From: Gammaproteobacteria bacterium
Lineage (GTDB): Bacteria; Pseudomonadota; Gammaproteobacteria; Pseudomonadales; Azotimanducaceae
Assembly (NCBI GenBank): GCA_005799745.1
Contig: SYFY01000207.1
Span: 1-54,036, forward strand
Length of the DNA stretch: 54,036 bases
Direction of reading: 5' to 3'
This document shows, one piece after another, positions 34,405 through 43,177 of this stretch. The position numbers and the translations under genes are program-made. How positions within the stretch are numbered: the first letter of the stretch is position 1; each line of letters opens with the position of its first letter. Under the pieces are notes generated by a model. That model did not search any database, was not told where the DNA came from, and saw nothing but the letters and a program-made list of their open reading frames with translations.

Positions 34405-35618
34405 CTAGTCCGTCAGCTCGACGTCATCTCCGGCTTTCTTGAGGCTCGCCAGCACCTGCTCTACTTGCTCTTCTCCCCGCATCTGCAGAACCAGTTCCAC
34501 CATCGTCGCGCGCACAGATGAAGAACCAAAGGCCCGCTGGTGCTGAATATCGATGATGTTGCTGTCGAGTTCGCCAATGATCTCGGTAAGATCTGCAAGC
34601 GCACCAGGCACGTCAGGGATCTCGACACGAAGGCGCACCAGTCGATGGGTGCGGACGAGACCACGTTGTAGAACCGACGAGAGGATCATCATGTCGATGT
34701 TGCCGCCTGACAGGATCGTGGCGACACGCTTCCCCGCAAACGCTTCACGATGCCTCACTACCGTCGCCAGTGCCGCGGCGCCCGCGCCTTCAGCCACAGT
34801 CTTTTCAATTTCCAGCAACATGAAGATCGCCTGCTCAACGGCTTCTTCGCTGACCGTCAAAACCTCATCCACACAGCTGCGGATGATCGGTAGTGTCAGG
34901 GCGCCGGGCTGTTTGACCGCAATCCCTTCGGCGACGGTCCCAGCTTTCCGAGTGACAGGCTCCTGGTGATGGAACAGTCGAGCCGCGGTGTCATACCGCT
35001 CCATTTGCACACCGATCACGTGGGTGTTCGGCGCAAGTGATTTCATCACCGTCGCCACTCCACTGATCAAGCCACCACCACCGACGGGAACAAGGATCAC
35101 ATCGGGTGCTGGCATCTGTGCCACCAGCTCAAGGCCAACCGTACCCTGCCCTGCAATAACCCGTTCATCGTCATAAGGATGCCAGAGAACCAGCTGTCGT
35201 TCTTGCGCCAAATTCTCTGTAAATGCTCGTGTTTCATCGAACTGCGCGCCGTGCAGAATCACCTCAGCGCCATGAACCTTGGTCTGTTCAACCTTGGCGT
35301 TGGGCGGGGCATGACGATGGTTGTCGGCACGCCCAGCCGAGCGCCGTGATAAGCCACAGCCTGTGCATGATTACCAGCTGACATGGCGATCGCACCCCGG
35401 TGACGTTCAGCCTCCGTCAGTTGCAACAACGTATTCAGCGCACCACGTTCTTTGAACGATGCAGTGAACTGCTGGTTTTCGAACTTGATCCAGAGATCAC
35501 AACCGAGCACACGCGACAGGGTGTCAGACTGCATACACGGCGTGAGGATGACGTGCTCGCGGATGCGGTCCGCTGCTTGCTGAATGGTCTTGAGGTCCAT
35601 AGGCAGCAGTATACTCAT
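34405..35618 (-). pseudogene. Threonine dehydratase gene with a 1-nt frameshift
   Basis: The two parts together make a full threonine/serine dehydratase (PLP, fold type II), which deaminates threonine to 2-oxobutanoate. The first frame (from 35618) gives the PLP-lysine motif FTASFKERGALN, then SAGNHAQAVAYHGARLG, up to VPTTIVMP. The second frame resumes with NAKVEQTKVHGAEVILHG and continues through VPVGGGGLISG and a C-terminal ACT-like domain (VEIPDVPGALADL). One base is missing in or near the run GGGCGGGG at 35302-35309. The total, 1214 nt, is one short of a 404-residue protein. Homopolymer slippage in nature or in sequencing are both possible. The start may be ATG 35618 or ATG 35600. Confidence 0.9.
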
Positions 35619-36084
35619 GGATATGAAGAACCTGCTGGTGGTCTATCACTCAAAAACGGGGCGCAATGCGCGGCTCATTGACGCCGTTTGTGAAGGTGCT
35701 CGTGATCCTGAGATCACTAACCTCGACGTGCGCTGCCTCACCGCGAAGCAAGCTGGGCCGGATGATCTCCTATGGGCAAATGCTGTGATTCTCGGAACAC
35801 CGGAGAATTTTGGTTTCATGTCCGGTGCACTCAAAGACTTCTTTGATCGCACGTTTTACGAAGTCGAAGGGAAGATGAATCCTCTGCCGTGTGCCATCGT
35901 CATCGGCGCAGGCAATGACGGCAGCGGTGCGCTCCGTTCCATTCGGCGCATCATCGGCGGTTATCCACTGATGGAAGTTCAGCAGGAAATTATCGTTCGT
36001 GGTGAACCCCAGGAAGATGATCTCACCCGCTGTCGCGAGCTTGGCATGACAATCGCTGCCGGCCTGGAAGCCGGCATGTGGTAA
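35617..36084 (+). CDS. Flavodoxin-like NAD(P)H-dependent oxidoreductase
   Basis: A 155-residue flavodoxin-fold protein (153 from the second ATG at 35623). The FMN phosphate loop is YHSKTGRNARL near the start. The second FMN-contacting loop is LGTPENFGFMSGALKDFFDR, of the WrbA/flavodoxin type. The likely role is reduction of quinones or nitro compounds, or electron carriage. Its first ATG overlaps the ATG of the divergent dehydratase gene (CATG), so the 5' regions of the two genes overlap if those starts are used. Its stop abuts the stop of the convergent amidohydrolase. Confidence 0.85.
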   Translation: MDMKNLLVVYHSKTGRNARLIDAVCEGARDPEITNLDVRCLTAKQAGPDDLLWANAVILGTPENFGFMSGALKDFFDRTFYEVEGKMNPLPCAIVIGAGNDGSGALRSIRRIIGGYPLMEVQQEIIVRGEPQEDDLTRCRELGMTIAAGLEAGMW

Positions 36085-36972
36085 TCAACCCGTGAGAATT
36101 TTCTCGAGACCAAACACGCGGATAGCATTGTCGCGCAGAAACGCAGGCCAAACGGTTTCCCTGAGGGGTAATGCGTCCATCTCCCTAAAAATTCGGTCGT
36201 AGGAAAGCCCCGGGTAATAGCCCGCAAACAACACCTTCTCCAGTCCCCGCTTGTTGGCGAAATCAAGAATATTCAAAGGATAGTGTTTAGGTGCCCATGC
36301 GGAAGTTGAGTAATACAGATTCGGCCACTTGAGCAGAAGCTTCACACACAGATCAGTCCAGGGATCGCCGCCATGGCGCATCACCACCTTGAGTTCCGGA
36401 AAGAAGTATGCCACTTCATCGAGCAGCCCCGGATGCTGGCACTTATAAGGCACGCGAGGTCCTGGCACACCGACTAACATGTTGATGGGAATGTCGAGTT
36501 CACAACACTTCGCGTAGATCGGATAAAACGTGCGGTGATCAATCGCTACCTGTGGGCTCAAAAGACATGGCGCAGCAGAGGCTGCGCGAATATTCGGATG
36601 CAGCGCGACGGCGGCAGCCAGCGATCGCACAGACTTCATGCCTGCATTGGGATTCACACCCACCTCACCGAAAAACCGCTTCGGATAACGATCAAAGATC
36701 TCGAGCGCAGGCTCCGGGTGCCTGGGATCGACAGAAATTTGCGCCATAGCCACACCATAACGATCCATCATGGCGACGATGTCGTCCACACCTTGGTTCT
36801 TGGACATACGTTCGCCGGCGTCCTTAAACAGATATTGGGCCGGGTGATGCGAGAAACCGTCTGTTCCCTTGTCACGAGTCAAGCGCCGCGCCTCCGCCAT
36901 ACCCATGCCGGCTTCGCCCCGAGGAATCTCCAGCATCAGGTCGATGACGCCGATACCTGCAGGTCTAGTCAT
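36085..36972 (-). CDS. Amidohydrolase-2-family TIM-barrel protein
   Basis: A 295-residue metal-dependent hydrolase or decarboxylase of the ACMSD/amidohydrolase-2 group. The barrel strands include RFFGEVGVNPNAG, IPINMLVGVPGPRVPY, LKVVMRHGGDPWTDL (metal-ligand or catalytic His) and VLFAGYYPGLSYDRI, where the usual catalytic Asp of the last strand (GSDYP-like) is replaced by GYYP. The N-terminal HxH is not obvious. It may therefore be inactive or have changed chemistry. It is divergent from the CoA-transferase pair across 104 bp. Confidence 0.85.
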   Translation of the reverse strand: MTRPAGIGVIDLMLEIPRGEAGMGMAEARRLTRDKGTDGFSHHPAQYLFKDAGERMSKNQGVDDIVAMMDRYGVAMAQISVDPRHPEPALEIFDRYPKRFFGEVGVNPNAGMKSVRSLAAAVALHPNIRAASAAPCLLSPQVAIDHRTFYPIYAKCCELDIPINMLVGVPGPRVPYKCQHPGLLDEVAYFFPELKVVMRHGGDPWTDLCVKLLLKWPNLYYSTSAWAPKHYPLNILDFANKRGLEKVLFAGYYPGLSYDRIFREMDALPLRETVWPAFLRDNAIRVFGLEKILTG

Positions 36973-37076
36973 TCCTAGTCACCTCTCTCTGTTCGAATTC
37001 GAGCATACCAGCCCATCCGTCTTGCGGGCGGGTGCTTCGGTCCGGTACGGTTCAAACACGACTTCCGGAGATCTTC

Positions 37077-38303
37077 ATGCCGAGCGCACTGGCGGGTTAT
37101 CGAATCTGCGACTTCACAGGTCAGTTGGCGGGCGCTGGCGCCACCAAGTGGCTAGCAGCATTCGGCGCTGAAGTGATCCGTATCGAAGACCCCGTGCGAC
37201 AAGGTCGCTGGGACATCCTGCGCGGCAACCCACCCTACAAGGATGAACGCCGTGGTATCGACATGGGTGGCGCTTTCAACAACCACAACACCGACAAACT
37301 CGGCATCACCCTCAATCTTAAAACCGATAAAGCGAAGGACATCCTGCGGAAGTTGATCGCGGCATCCGATGTGGTGTCGGAGAACTTCGCGGCGGGTGTG
37401 CTGGAAAAGTGGGGCTTCGGCTACGACGCCCTTCGCGAGATTCGACCCGACATCATCTACGTCTCCAACTGCGGCTTCGGTCATGTCGGCCCCTACAGTC
37501 GCTTCAAAACCTGGGGACCGATTGTTCAAGCCATCAGCGGGCTCACGCATACCTCCGGTCTGCCCGGGCAACCACCGGCAGGTTGGGGTTATTCCTATAT
37601 GGACCACACCGGTGGCTATTACATGGCCATGGCGATTCTCGCGGCGCTCCTGCATCGACAACGCACCGGCGAAGGACAGTGGGTTGATTTAGCCTGTACT
37701 GACGCCGCACTGACGTTGAACGGCCCTGCCCTGCTCGACTGGACGGTGAACGGTCGTCGTGTTCGTAGTCGCGACGTCTACAGCAATCGCGACCAATTCA
37801 GTTCCATGGCACCTCACAACATATACCGCTGTGCAGGCGATGATGAATGGGTCGCCATCGCCTGTCGCGACGATACACAGTGGACCGCTCTCGCAGAGTG
37901 CATCGGTGAGCCATGGACTGAAGCTTTCACAAGCGTGCACACACGCTTGGAAAAGCAGGACGAGCTCGATCAACTGCTGTCCAACTGGACGCAGACACGT
38001 CACAAGTTCGACATCGAGTCGATGCTGCGATCCCGACAAGTTCCCGTTGGCGCTGTGCAAAAACCGGCAGAACGGATTGAGCGCGACCCGACCACAGCGA
38101 ACTTCGGCCTTTGGCCGATGGTCACTCACTCCGCCATTGGCGATGTGAGGGTTGATGGGCAACCCGTGCACTTCTCTGTTACCGACTGGCAACAGAAACG
38201 AGGTGCGGCGTGTCTGTCTGAACACACTCGCTCGGTATTAACAGACTTACTCGGCTACACGGGCGACGAAGTAGACACCTTCTATGCGGAGGGCGTGTTG
38301 TGA
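37077..38303 (+). CDS. CaiB/BaiF family III CoA-transferase, catalytic subunit
   Basis: A 408-residue family III CoA-transferase that moves CoA between carboxylic acids. The start is ATG 37077 with CGGAG upstream. N-terminal LAGYRICDFTGQLAGAGATK and GAEVIRIEDP are typical, as are ITLNLKTDKAK and YVSNCGFGHVGPY. The key motif GEGQWVDLACTDAAL has the Asp of (S/T)DA. Its stop overlaps the GTG start of the second CoA-transferase (GTGA), implying a heteromer. Confidence 0.92.
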   Translation: MPSALAGYRICDFTGQLAGAGATKWLAAFGAEVIRIEDPVRQGRWDILRGNPPYKDERRGIDMGGAFNNHNTDKLGITLNLKTDKAKDILRKLIAASDVVSENFAAGVLEKWGFGYDALREIRPDIIYVSNCGFGHVGPYSRFKTWGPIVQAISGLTHTSGLPGQPPAGWGYSYMDHTGGYYMAMAILAALLHRQRTGEGQWVDLACTDAALTLNGPALLDWTVNGRRVRSRDVYSNRDQFSSMAPHNIYRCAGDDEWVAIACRDDTQWTALAECIGEPWTEAFTSVHTRLEKQDELDQLLSNWTQTRHKFDIESMLRSRQVPVGAVQKPAERIERDPTTANFGLWPMVTHSAIGDVRVDGQPVHFSVTDWQQKRGAACLSEHTRSVLTDLLGYTGDEVDTFYAEGVL

Positions 38304-39529
38304 GTGTTTTGACGGGCATCCGCATTATCGAACTCGCGCATGAACGAACAGCGTTCGCCGGGAAGCTCCTGGCAGAACTCGGCGCCGATGTAATTCTCAT
38401 CGAACCGCCCGAAGGGACTGCAGCACGCCACTACCCACCCTTCGTCGACGATGTTCCTGGCATTGAACGTAGCCTGCACTTCTGGCACTACAACGCCGGG
38501 AAACGCGGCATCACCTTGGACCTCACTCGATCCGGAGATCAAACAAGATTGCGCACGCTGCTCGCCACCGCCGATGTTTTGATCGAGTCAGAACCGTCAG
38601 AACGCATTCGCGCGCTTAGGCTCAACTTTGAGACCACGGCGAAAGCCAATCCACGGCTCATTCACGTCGCAGTGACCCCTTATGGCCGCAAAGAACCCTT
38701 GAGTAACTTAGCCGAAACGGATCTCACGCTGATGGCCTCGGGAGGTCCGGTGTGGAGCTGTGGCTACGACGATCACAGCCTTCCCCCTTCCCGCGGTTGG
38801 GGTTTCCAGGGGTATCAGACCGCCTGCCACTTCGCAGTGATGAGTGTGCTGACGGCGCTCTTGTATCGCGGCAACCAGACTTCGGGAGGCGGTCAGTTCA
38901 TCGACATCTCCATCACAGCCGCGCTCAACGTGACGACGGAAGGCGCCTCTTACAACTGGCTGGTTGAGGGGAGCACGTTGCAGCGTCAGACGGGGCGCCA
39001 TGCGAGTATTCGTCCGACCGGTGAGACGCAGATACAATGTGCCGACCAACGTTGGGCGAATACCGGTGTTCCACCAAGATTTCCAGTTGAATTCGCACGA
39101 TTGCTCGATTGGCTACGCACGCTCGGGCTCGAAGAAGAATTTCCCGAAGCGGTGTTTCTTGAGATGGGTGCGAACTGGGAAGGACCCTTTGATCTTTCGC
39201 GCATCGGTATCGAAGACACGATCACCGCTGTGTTCACCGCAGGACGAGAAGCTTTGCAACTCATCGCTCGCACCGTTCCGGCGCAATCCTTCTTTGAAGG
39301 TTGTCAGCAAGCCGGGCTCGCTGTCGGTGTCATCAACAGTCCTGAAGAGGCTTTTGAAGACATTCACTTCAAGGCACGTGGCATGCACGTGCCGCTTTAT
39401 CGCGCCGATCTCGACCGCACGGTGGTCCACCCAGGACCACCTTTCAGCCTGCCTGCAGCGCCTTCGCGGCTGACTCGTACGGCACCACGCCTCGGTGAAC
39501 ACAACGCGGAAATTCGTGGCATGCCGTAA
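38300..39529 (+). CDS. CaiB/BaiF CoA-transferase, probable non-catalytic partner
   Basis: A 409-residue homologue of the preceding gene, GTG start inside the GTGA overlap. The fold signatures are kept (RIIELAHERTAFAGKLLAEL, GADVILIEPPEG, GITLDLTRSG). In the catalytic motif the sequence is GGQFIDISITAALNV, with Ala where the partner and other family members have Asp. It is thus probably a structural or substrate-binding subunit, as in benzylsuccinate CoA-transferase (BbsEF). It is followed 59 bp later by an MFS symporter. Confidence 0.9.
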   Translation: MSVLTGIRIIELAHERTAFAGKLLAELGADVILIEPPEGTAARHYPPFVDDVPGIERSLHFWHYNAGKRGITLDLTRSGDQTRLRTLLATADVLIESEPSERIRALRLNFETTAKANPRLIHVAVTPYGRKEPLSNLAETDLTLMASGGPVWSCGYDDHSLPPSRGWGFQGYQTACHFAVMSVLTALLYRGNQTSGGGQFIDISITAALNVTTEGASYNWLVEGSTLQRQTGRHASIRPTGETQIQCADQRWANTGVPPRFPVEFARLLDWLRTLGLEEEFPEAVFLEMGANWEGPFDLSRIGIEDTITAVFTAGREALQLIARTVPAQSFFEGCQQAGLAVGVINSPEEAFEDIHFKARGMHVPLYRADLDRTVVHPGPPFSLPAAPSRLTRTAPRLGEHNAEIRGMP

Positions 39530-39588
39530 TCCTTCGCAGCACCCAAGCTCGCCAATACATTCCCTACGCATCCTGTTAGCGTTAGCCC

Positions 39589-41052
39589 ATGCAAACCCAA
39601 ATCGCTCCGCCGCTCACCACTACTCAAAAGTTGTCATTCGGCATCGGCCAAATCGCCGAAGGTGTGAAAACCAGCGTCTTCGGTACGTTTCTTCTGTTCT
39701 ACTACAACCAGGTGCTGGGGCTCGCGGCTGACCTTGCCGGATTGGCGATTGCACTCGCACTGATCTTCGATGCCGTGACTGACCCTATGGCGGGCAGCAT
39801 CTCGGATCGTTGGCGAAGCCGACTCGGGCGACGACACCCTTTCATTTATGCATCGGCGCTCCCCTTTGGTCTCGCGTTCTATTTCACGTTCGCGCCACCT
39901 GGCGGTGTCATCGAAGCGGGCCAAATAGCGCTCTTTGCCTGGATGCTCGCAGGCACCGTACTCGTGCGTGGCGCGATGACGCTCTACTTCGTTCCGCATA
40001 TGGCACTCGGTGCTGAACTTTCCGAGGACTACGACGAACGCACAGTACTCGTCGCAACACGTCACTTCTTCGGCGCACTTGGCTTCGTCATGGTGTTTGT
40101 ACTCGGCTTTGGATACTTCTTTTCACCTTCGCCGGAGTTTCCTAACGGGCAGACGAACCCGGACGCCTATCCACCGTTCATCTTGTTGCTCTCGGTCATC
40201 GCCGCGAGTGCGATTCTCACCACCGCTCGCGGAACTCAGTCGCGTATCCCGTGGTTGCCACAACCACGCGATGATTTGCCACGCGTGCGCGCCGTTGATG
40301 TAATCACGGAAGCCTACAGTTCACTGCGCAATCCTTCATTCCGCTGGATGCTCAGTGGTTCCATCATCATCACCGTCGTCTTTGGTGTTGCAGGTGCGAC
40401 CAGCCTTTATCTCGGAACGTTCTTCTGGAAGCTGAACCAGTTTCAAATTCTGATGACCGCGTTGGCCGGTCCCATTGGAAGCATGTTGGGCTACACATTG
40501 TCAGGCCGTTTTTTTCGCTGGCTCGACAAACGTGAAGCGATGATCACAGGTGGTGTGGCGTGGCTGGCGATTCATGCTGCACCGATTCTCTGTTATCTCG
40601 CGGGTTGGTTGCCTGAACCAGGCTCTTGGGCACTGGCGATCACCCTGACCGTAACGACCGTACTTGCCGGTGCGTGTATTGGTCAGCTCATCGTGGGTTC
40701 TCATACGACCATGGCAGATATCGCCGACGAACAGGAGCTCACGACCGGGCTTCGCCAGGAGGGTGTGTTCTTTGGTGCCTCTGCTTTTGCGACCAAGTGC
40801 TCGGGTGCACTCGGTTCTTGGATCGCAGGGTTGGTACTTGTCGCGATCGACTGGCCGGTTGGACAGACCATCAAGAGCGCAGACGACATCCCGCTCGACA
40901 CCATGATCACGCTCGCCATCATCGCTGGCCCGGTTTCTGTGTTGCTCGCCGTTCCTGGCCTGCTTTGCTTGCGCGGTTATCGCCTCAATCGTGATCGCCT
41001 CGCAGAAATCCAGGCGACGCTCAGGGAAAACCGTCTCGCCCGCTCCGCATGA
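39589..41052 (+). CDS. MFS transporter, GPH (glycoside-pentoside-hexuronide) cation symporter type
   Basis: A 487-residue inner-membrane symporter with 12 predicted helices. The signature near the first loop is YYNQVLGLAADLAGLAIALA, followed by FDAVTDPMAGSISDRWRSRLGRRHPFIYAS, which is diagnostic for the GPH family (MelB-like, Asp residues for cation coupling). HTTMADIADEQELTTGLRQEG is the conserved segment of the second half. The substrate may be the compound used by the CoA-transferase genes before it, or a sugar; the sequence does not say. It overlaps the next gene by ATGA. Confidence 0.92.
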   Translation: MQTQIAPPLTTTQKLSFGIGQIAEGVKTSVFGTFLLFYYNQVLGLAADLAGLAIALALIFDAVTDPMAGSISDRWRSRLGRRHPFIYASALPFGLAFYFTFAPPGGVIEAGQIALFAWMLAGTVLVRGAMTLYFVPHMALGAELSEDYDERTVLVATRHFFGALGFVMVFVLGFGYFFSPSPEFPNGQTNPDAYPPFILLLSVIAASAILTTARGTQSRIPWLPQPRDDLPRVRAVDVITEAYSSLRNPSFRWMLSGSIIITVVFGVAGATSLYLGTFFWKLNQFQILMTALAGPIGSMLGYTLSGRFFRWLDKREAMITGGVAWLAIHAAPILCYLAGWLPEPGSWALAITLTVTTVLAGACIGQLIVGSHTTMADIADEQELTTGLRQEGVFFGASAFATKCSGALGSWIAGLVLVAIDWPVGQTIKSADDIPLDTMITLAIIAGPVSVLLAVPGLLCLRGYRLNRDRLAEIQATLRENRLARSA

Positions 41053-42200
41053 CGGCACCCGAAGCCAAACTTCACGAACATATCGAAGGCGTTGATGCCC
41101 GTGTGTGGGATCAATGCGCACAGAGTGATGGTCAGTTCAATCCGTTTCTGACTCATGCCTTCCTCAAAGCACTCGAAGACAGCGGCAGTGTGGGAGGCCG
41201 CAGCGGCTGGCGCCCGATGCACATCGAAGTTACCGATGCTTACGGGTTGGTCGGGTTCGTTCCGCTCTACCTCAAAAGCCATTCCCAGGGTGAGTACGTC
41301 TTCGACCACAGTTGGGCCGATGCCTATCAGCGCGCAGGGGGCCGGTACTTTCCGAAACTGCAATGTGCGGTTCCGTTTACACCTGCAACCGGGCGAAGGG
41401 TGTTAACGGTTCGCGACGAGGCTCTACTCGAAAACAAGTTACTGAACGCAGCCGCAGGTGTGGCGGAACAAACCGGTGTGTCTTCGCTGCACATCACCTT
41501 CATGACGCAGCCGCAGTGGAATCGCGCCGGGGAACTGGGATATCTCAAACGGATCGACCAACAGTTTCACTGGCATAACCAGGGTTATTCAACGTTCGAA
41601 GATTTTCTGGGTGCACTCACCTCAAAGAAAAGAAAGGATCTCAGGCGCGAACGCCGCGATGCGCTGGCGCCTGGTATCGAAGTTGAATGGGTGACAGGCT
41701 CCGATCTCACTGAGACTCACTGGGATGCGTTCTTCGAGTTCTATATGGACACCGGATCACGCAAGTGGGGAAGCCCTTACCTCACGCGGCGATTCTTCAG
41801 TGAGATCAACAGGACACTCGCCGAGCACACTTTATTGATTCTCTGCAAACGGAACGGTCGTTACATCGCGGGTGCACTTAACTTCATCGGCAGCGATACC
41901 CTCTACGGACGCAACTGGGGTTGCACGGAATACCACCCGTTCCTGCACTTCGAGACCTGTTACTACCAGGCTATCGACTTCGCGATTTCACGCGGTCTCA
42001 AACGAGTCGAGGCAGGGGCGCAAGGCCAACACAAGGTTGCTCGAGGGTACGAGCCCCAGGCGACCTACAGCGCGCACTGGATTGGTGACGCCGGTTTTCG
42101 TGATGCAGTTGCGCGATACCTCGTACGGGAGCGCGAGCATGTTCAGGCAGATATCGAGTGGGTAGGCGAACACCTGCCGTTTAAATCACCCTCTGCTTAA
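41049..42200 (+). CDS. COG3146 GNAT-fold N-acyltransferase-like protein (DUF482)
   Basis: A 383-residue protein of the 'predicted N-acyltransferase' family (COG3146), with two GNAT/FemAB-like lobes. Conserved segments include NPFLTHAFLKALEDSGSVG, YVFDHSWADAYQRAGGRYFP, LTSKKRKDLRRERRDA, LYGRNWGCTEYHPFLHFETC and GAQGQHKVARGYEPQATYSA. The family is common in proteobacteria, but no reaction is established. It is coupled to the MFS symporter by ATGA overlap. Confidence 0.88.
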   Translation: MTAPEAKLHEHIEGVDARVWDQCAQSDGQFNPFLTHAFLKALEDSGSVGGRSGWRPMHIEVTDAYGLVGFVPLYLKSHSQGEYVFDHSWADAYQRAGGRYFPKLQCAVPFTPATGRRVLTVRDEALLENKLLNAAAGVAEQTGVSSLHITFMTQPQWNRAGELGYLKRIDQQFHWHNQGYSTFEDFLGALTSKKRKDLRRERRDALAPGIEVEWVTGSDLTETHWDAFFEFYMDTGSRKWGSPYLTRRFFSEINRTLAEHTLLILCKRNGRYIAGALNFIGSDTLYGRNWGCTEYHPFLHFETCYYQAIDFAISRGLKRVEAGAQGQHKVARGYEPQATYSAHWIGDAGFRDAVARYLVREREHVQADIEWVGEHLPFKSPSA

Positions 42201-42210
42201 GTTCTCACTG

Positions 42211-42960
42211 CTACCACTTCTCCGTCCAAGGACGGAGCACGACTTCAAACGCCCACGTGGATCGATGCTGCCGATGTAACTGCAGGTACATCACTGCTAT
42301 CTCGTCTGGGTGTGCCATGTTGTCGTTCTCAGTTTTTCCGGCGAGCCAGTGGGCGCGTGAACCATCGCCTTGTACCCAGCCAATCGCCGCATCAATCGGC
42401 ACGTGGGCGACATGAATACCTTGTGGCATCAACTCGCGCGCCATGCTTTCCGCAAGACCCCGCTTGCCGTGAGAGGCAGCTGCAAACGCACCACTGCGAG
42501 GAAAGCCCTTATAGGCCGCACTGGCGTTGGTGAAGATGATCGTGCCTCGATGACCTTCTCGACCTTCTGACTTGAGCATCGAACTCGCCGCTTGCTGGCC
42601 GACCAGGAAGGCGCTGAATGTGGAATTGATCAGTGTGGCAAGCACAGCTTCTGGCGACACTTCAACAATCGTCTTTCGAAACACGTCACGAGGTCGGCCA
42701 TCAATGTTGTGCACGACGAGTGATGGTGGCCCCACTCGATCTGTCGTCTCTGTAAACAGAGCGGCGACAGATTCAGGATTTGAAGCGTCACTCGCGATCA
42801 GCGTGACAGCGTGGTCCCGCGCGAGCGCAGTTAACGGGTCTTTCTCTACGTTCCTGGCGGCGACTACCACCCGCATACCTTCCGCTGCGAAGAGGCGCGC
42901 ACAACTGGCGCTGATTCCTGGCCCTCCACCGACGATGAGTGCTACTTCTGGCTGCGTCAT
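42211..42960 (-). CDS. SDR-fold oxidoreductase lacking the catalytic Tyr
   Basis: A 249-residue SDR. The start is ATG 42960, with GGAG five bases upstream; the frame continues to 43074 without homology. The nucleotide motif is ALIVGGGPGISASCARLFAA and the VVVAARN segment follows. At the active site the sequence is FAAASHGKRGLAESMA: the Lys is present, but the residue four before it is Ala rather than Tyr. The end GIHVAHVPIDAAIG matches a subgroup of SDRs with the same substitution, so this may be an altered or non-redox member. It converges with the COG3146 gene. Confidence 0.85.
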   Translation of the reverse strand: MTQPEVALIVGGGPGISASCARLFAAEGMRVVVAARNVEKDPLTALARDHAVTLIASDASNPESVAALFTETTDRVGPPSLVVHNIDGRPRDVFRKTIVEVSPEAVLATLINSTFSAFLVGQQAASSMLKSEGREGHRGTIIFTNASAAYKGFPRSGAFAAASHGKRGLAESMARELMPQGIHVAHVPIDAAIGWVQGDGSRAHWLAGKTENDNMAHPDEIAVMYLQLHRQHRSTWAFEVVLRPWTEKW

Positions 42961-43177
42961 GGCTTCTCCGGTATCGATTTGCGCCAACAGTGTATAGAAG
43001 CACCCGATGCGGCCGGCACCGTCTGGAGAGTAAGGAACTACGATTTCACGGTACGGTGACGCTCTAAATGACAAAGCAACCCAGCGGCGATCTGAATCTT
43101 CACCCAGTCACACGCCGAGCGCGGCATGCCATGCAGTTGATTTATCATGTGGCAGACACCTCGGTCCCCGATAGAAC

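Noticed and set aside
42220..42237. Palindrome CTCCGTCCAAGGACGGAG as terminator of the symporter operon
   Set aside because: It lies in the coding end of the SDR, allows at most a 2-4 nt loop and has no T-run; probably coincidence.
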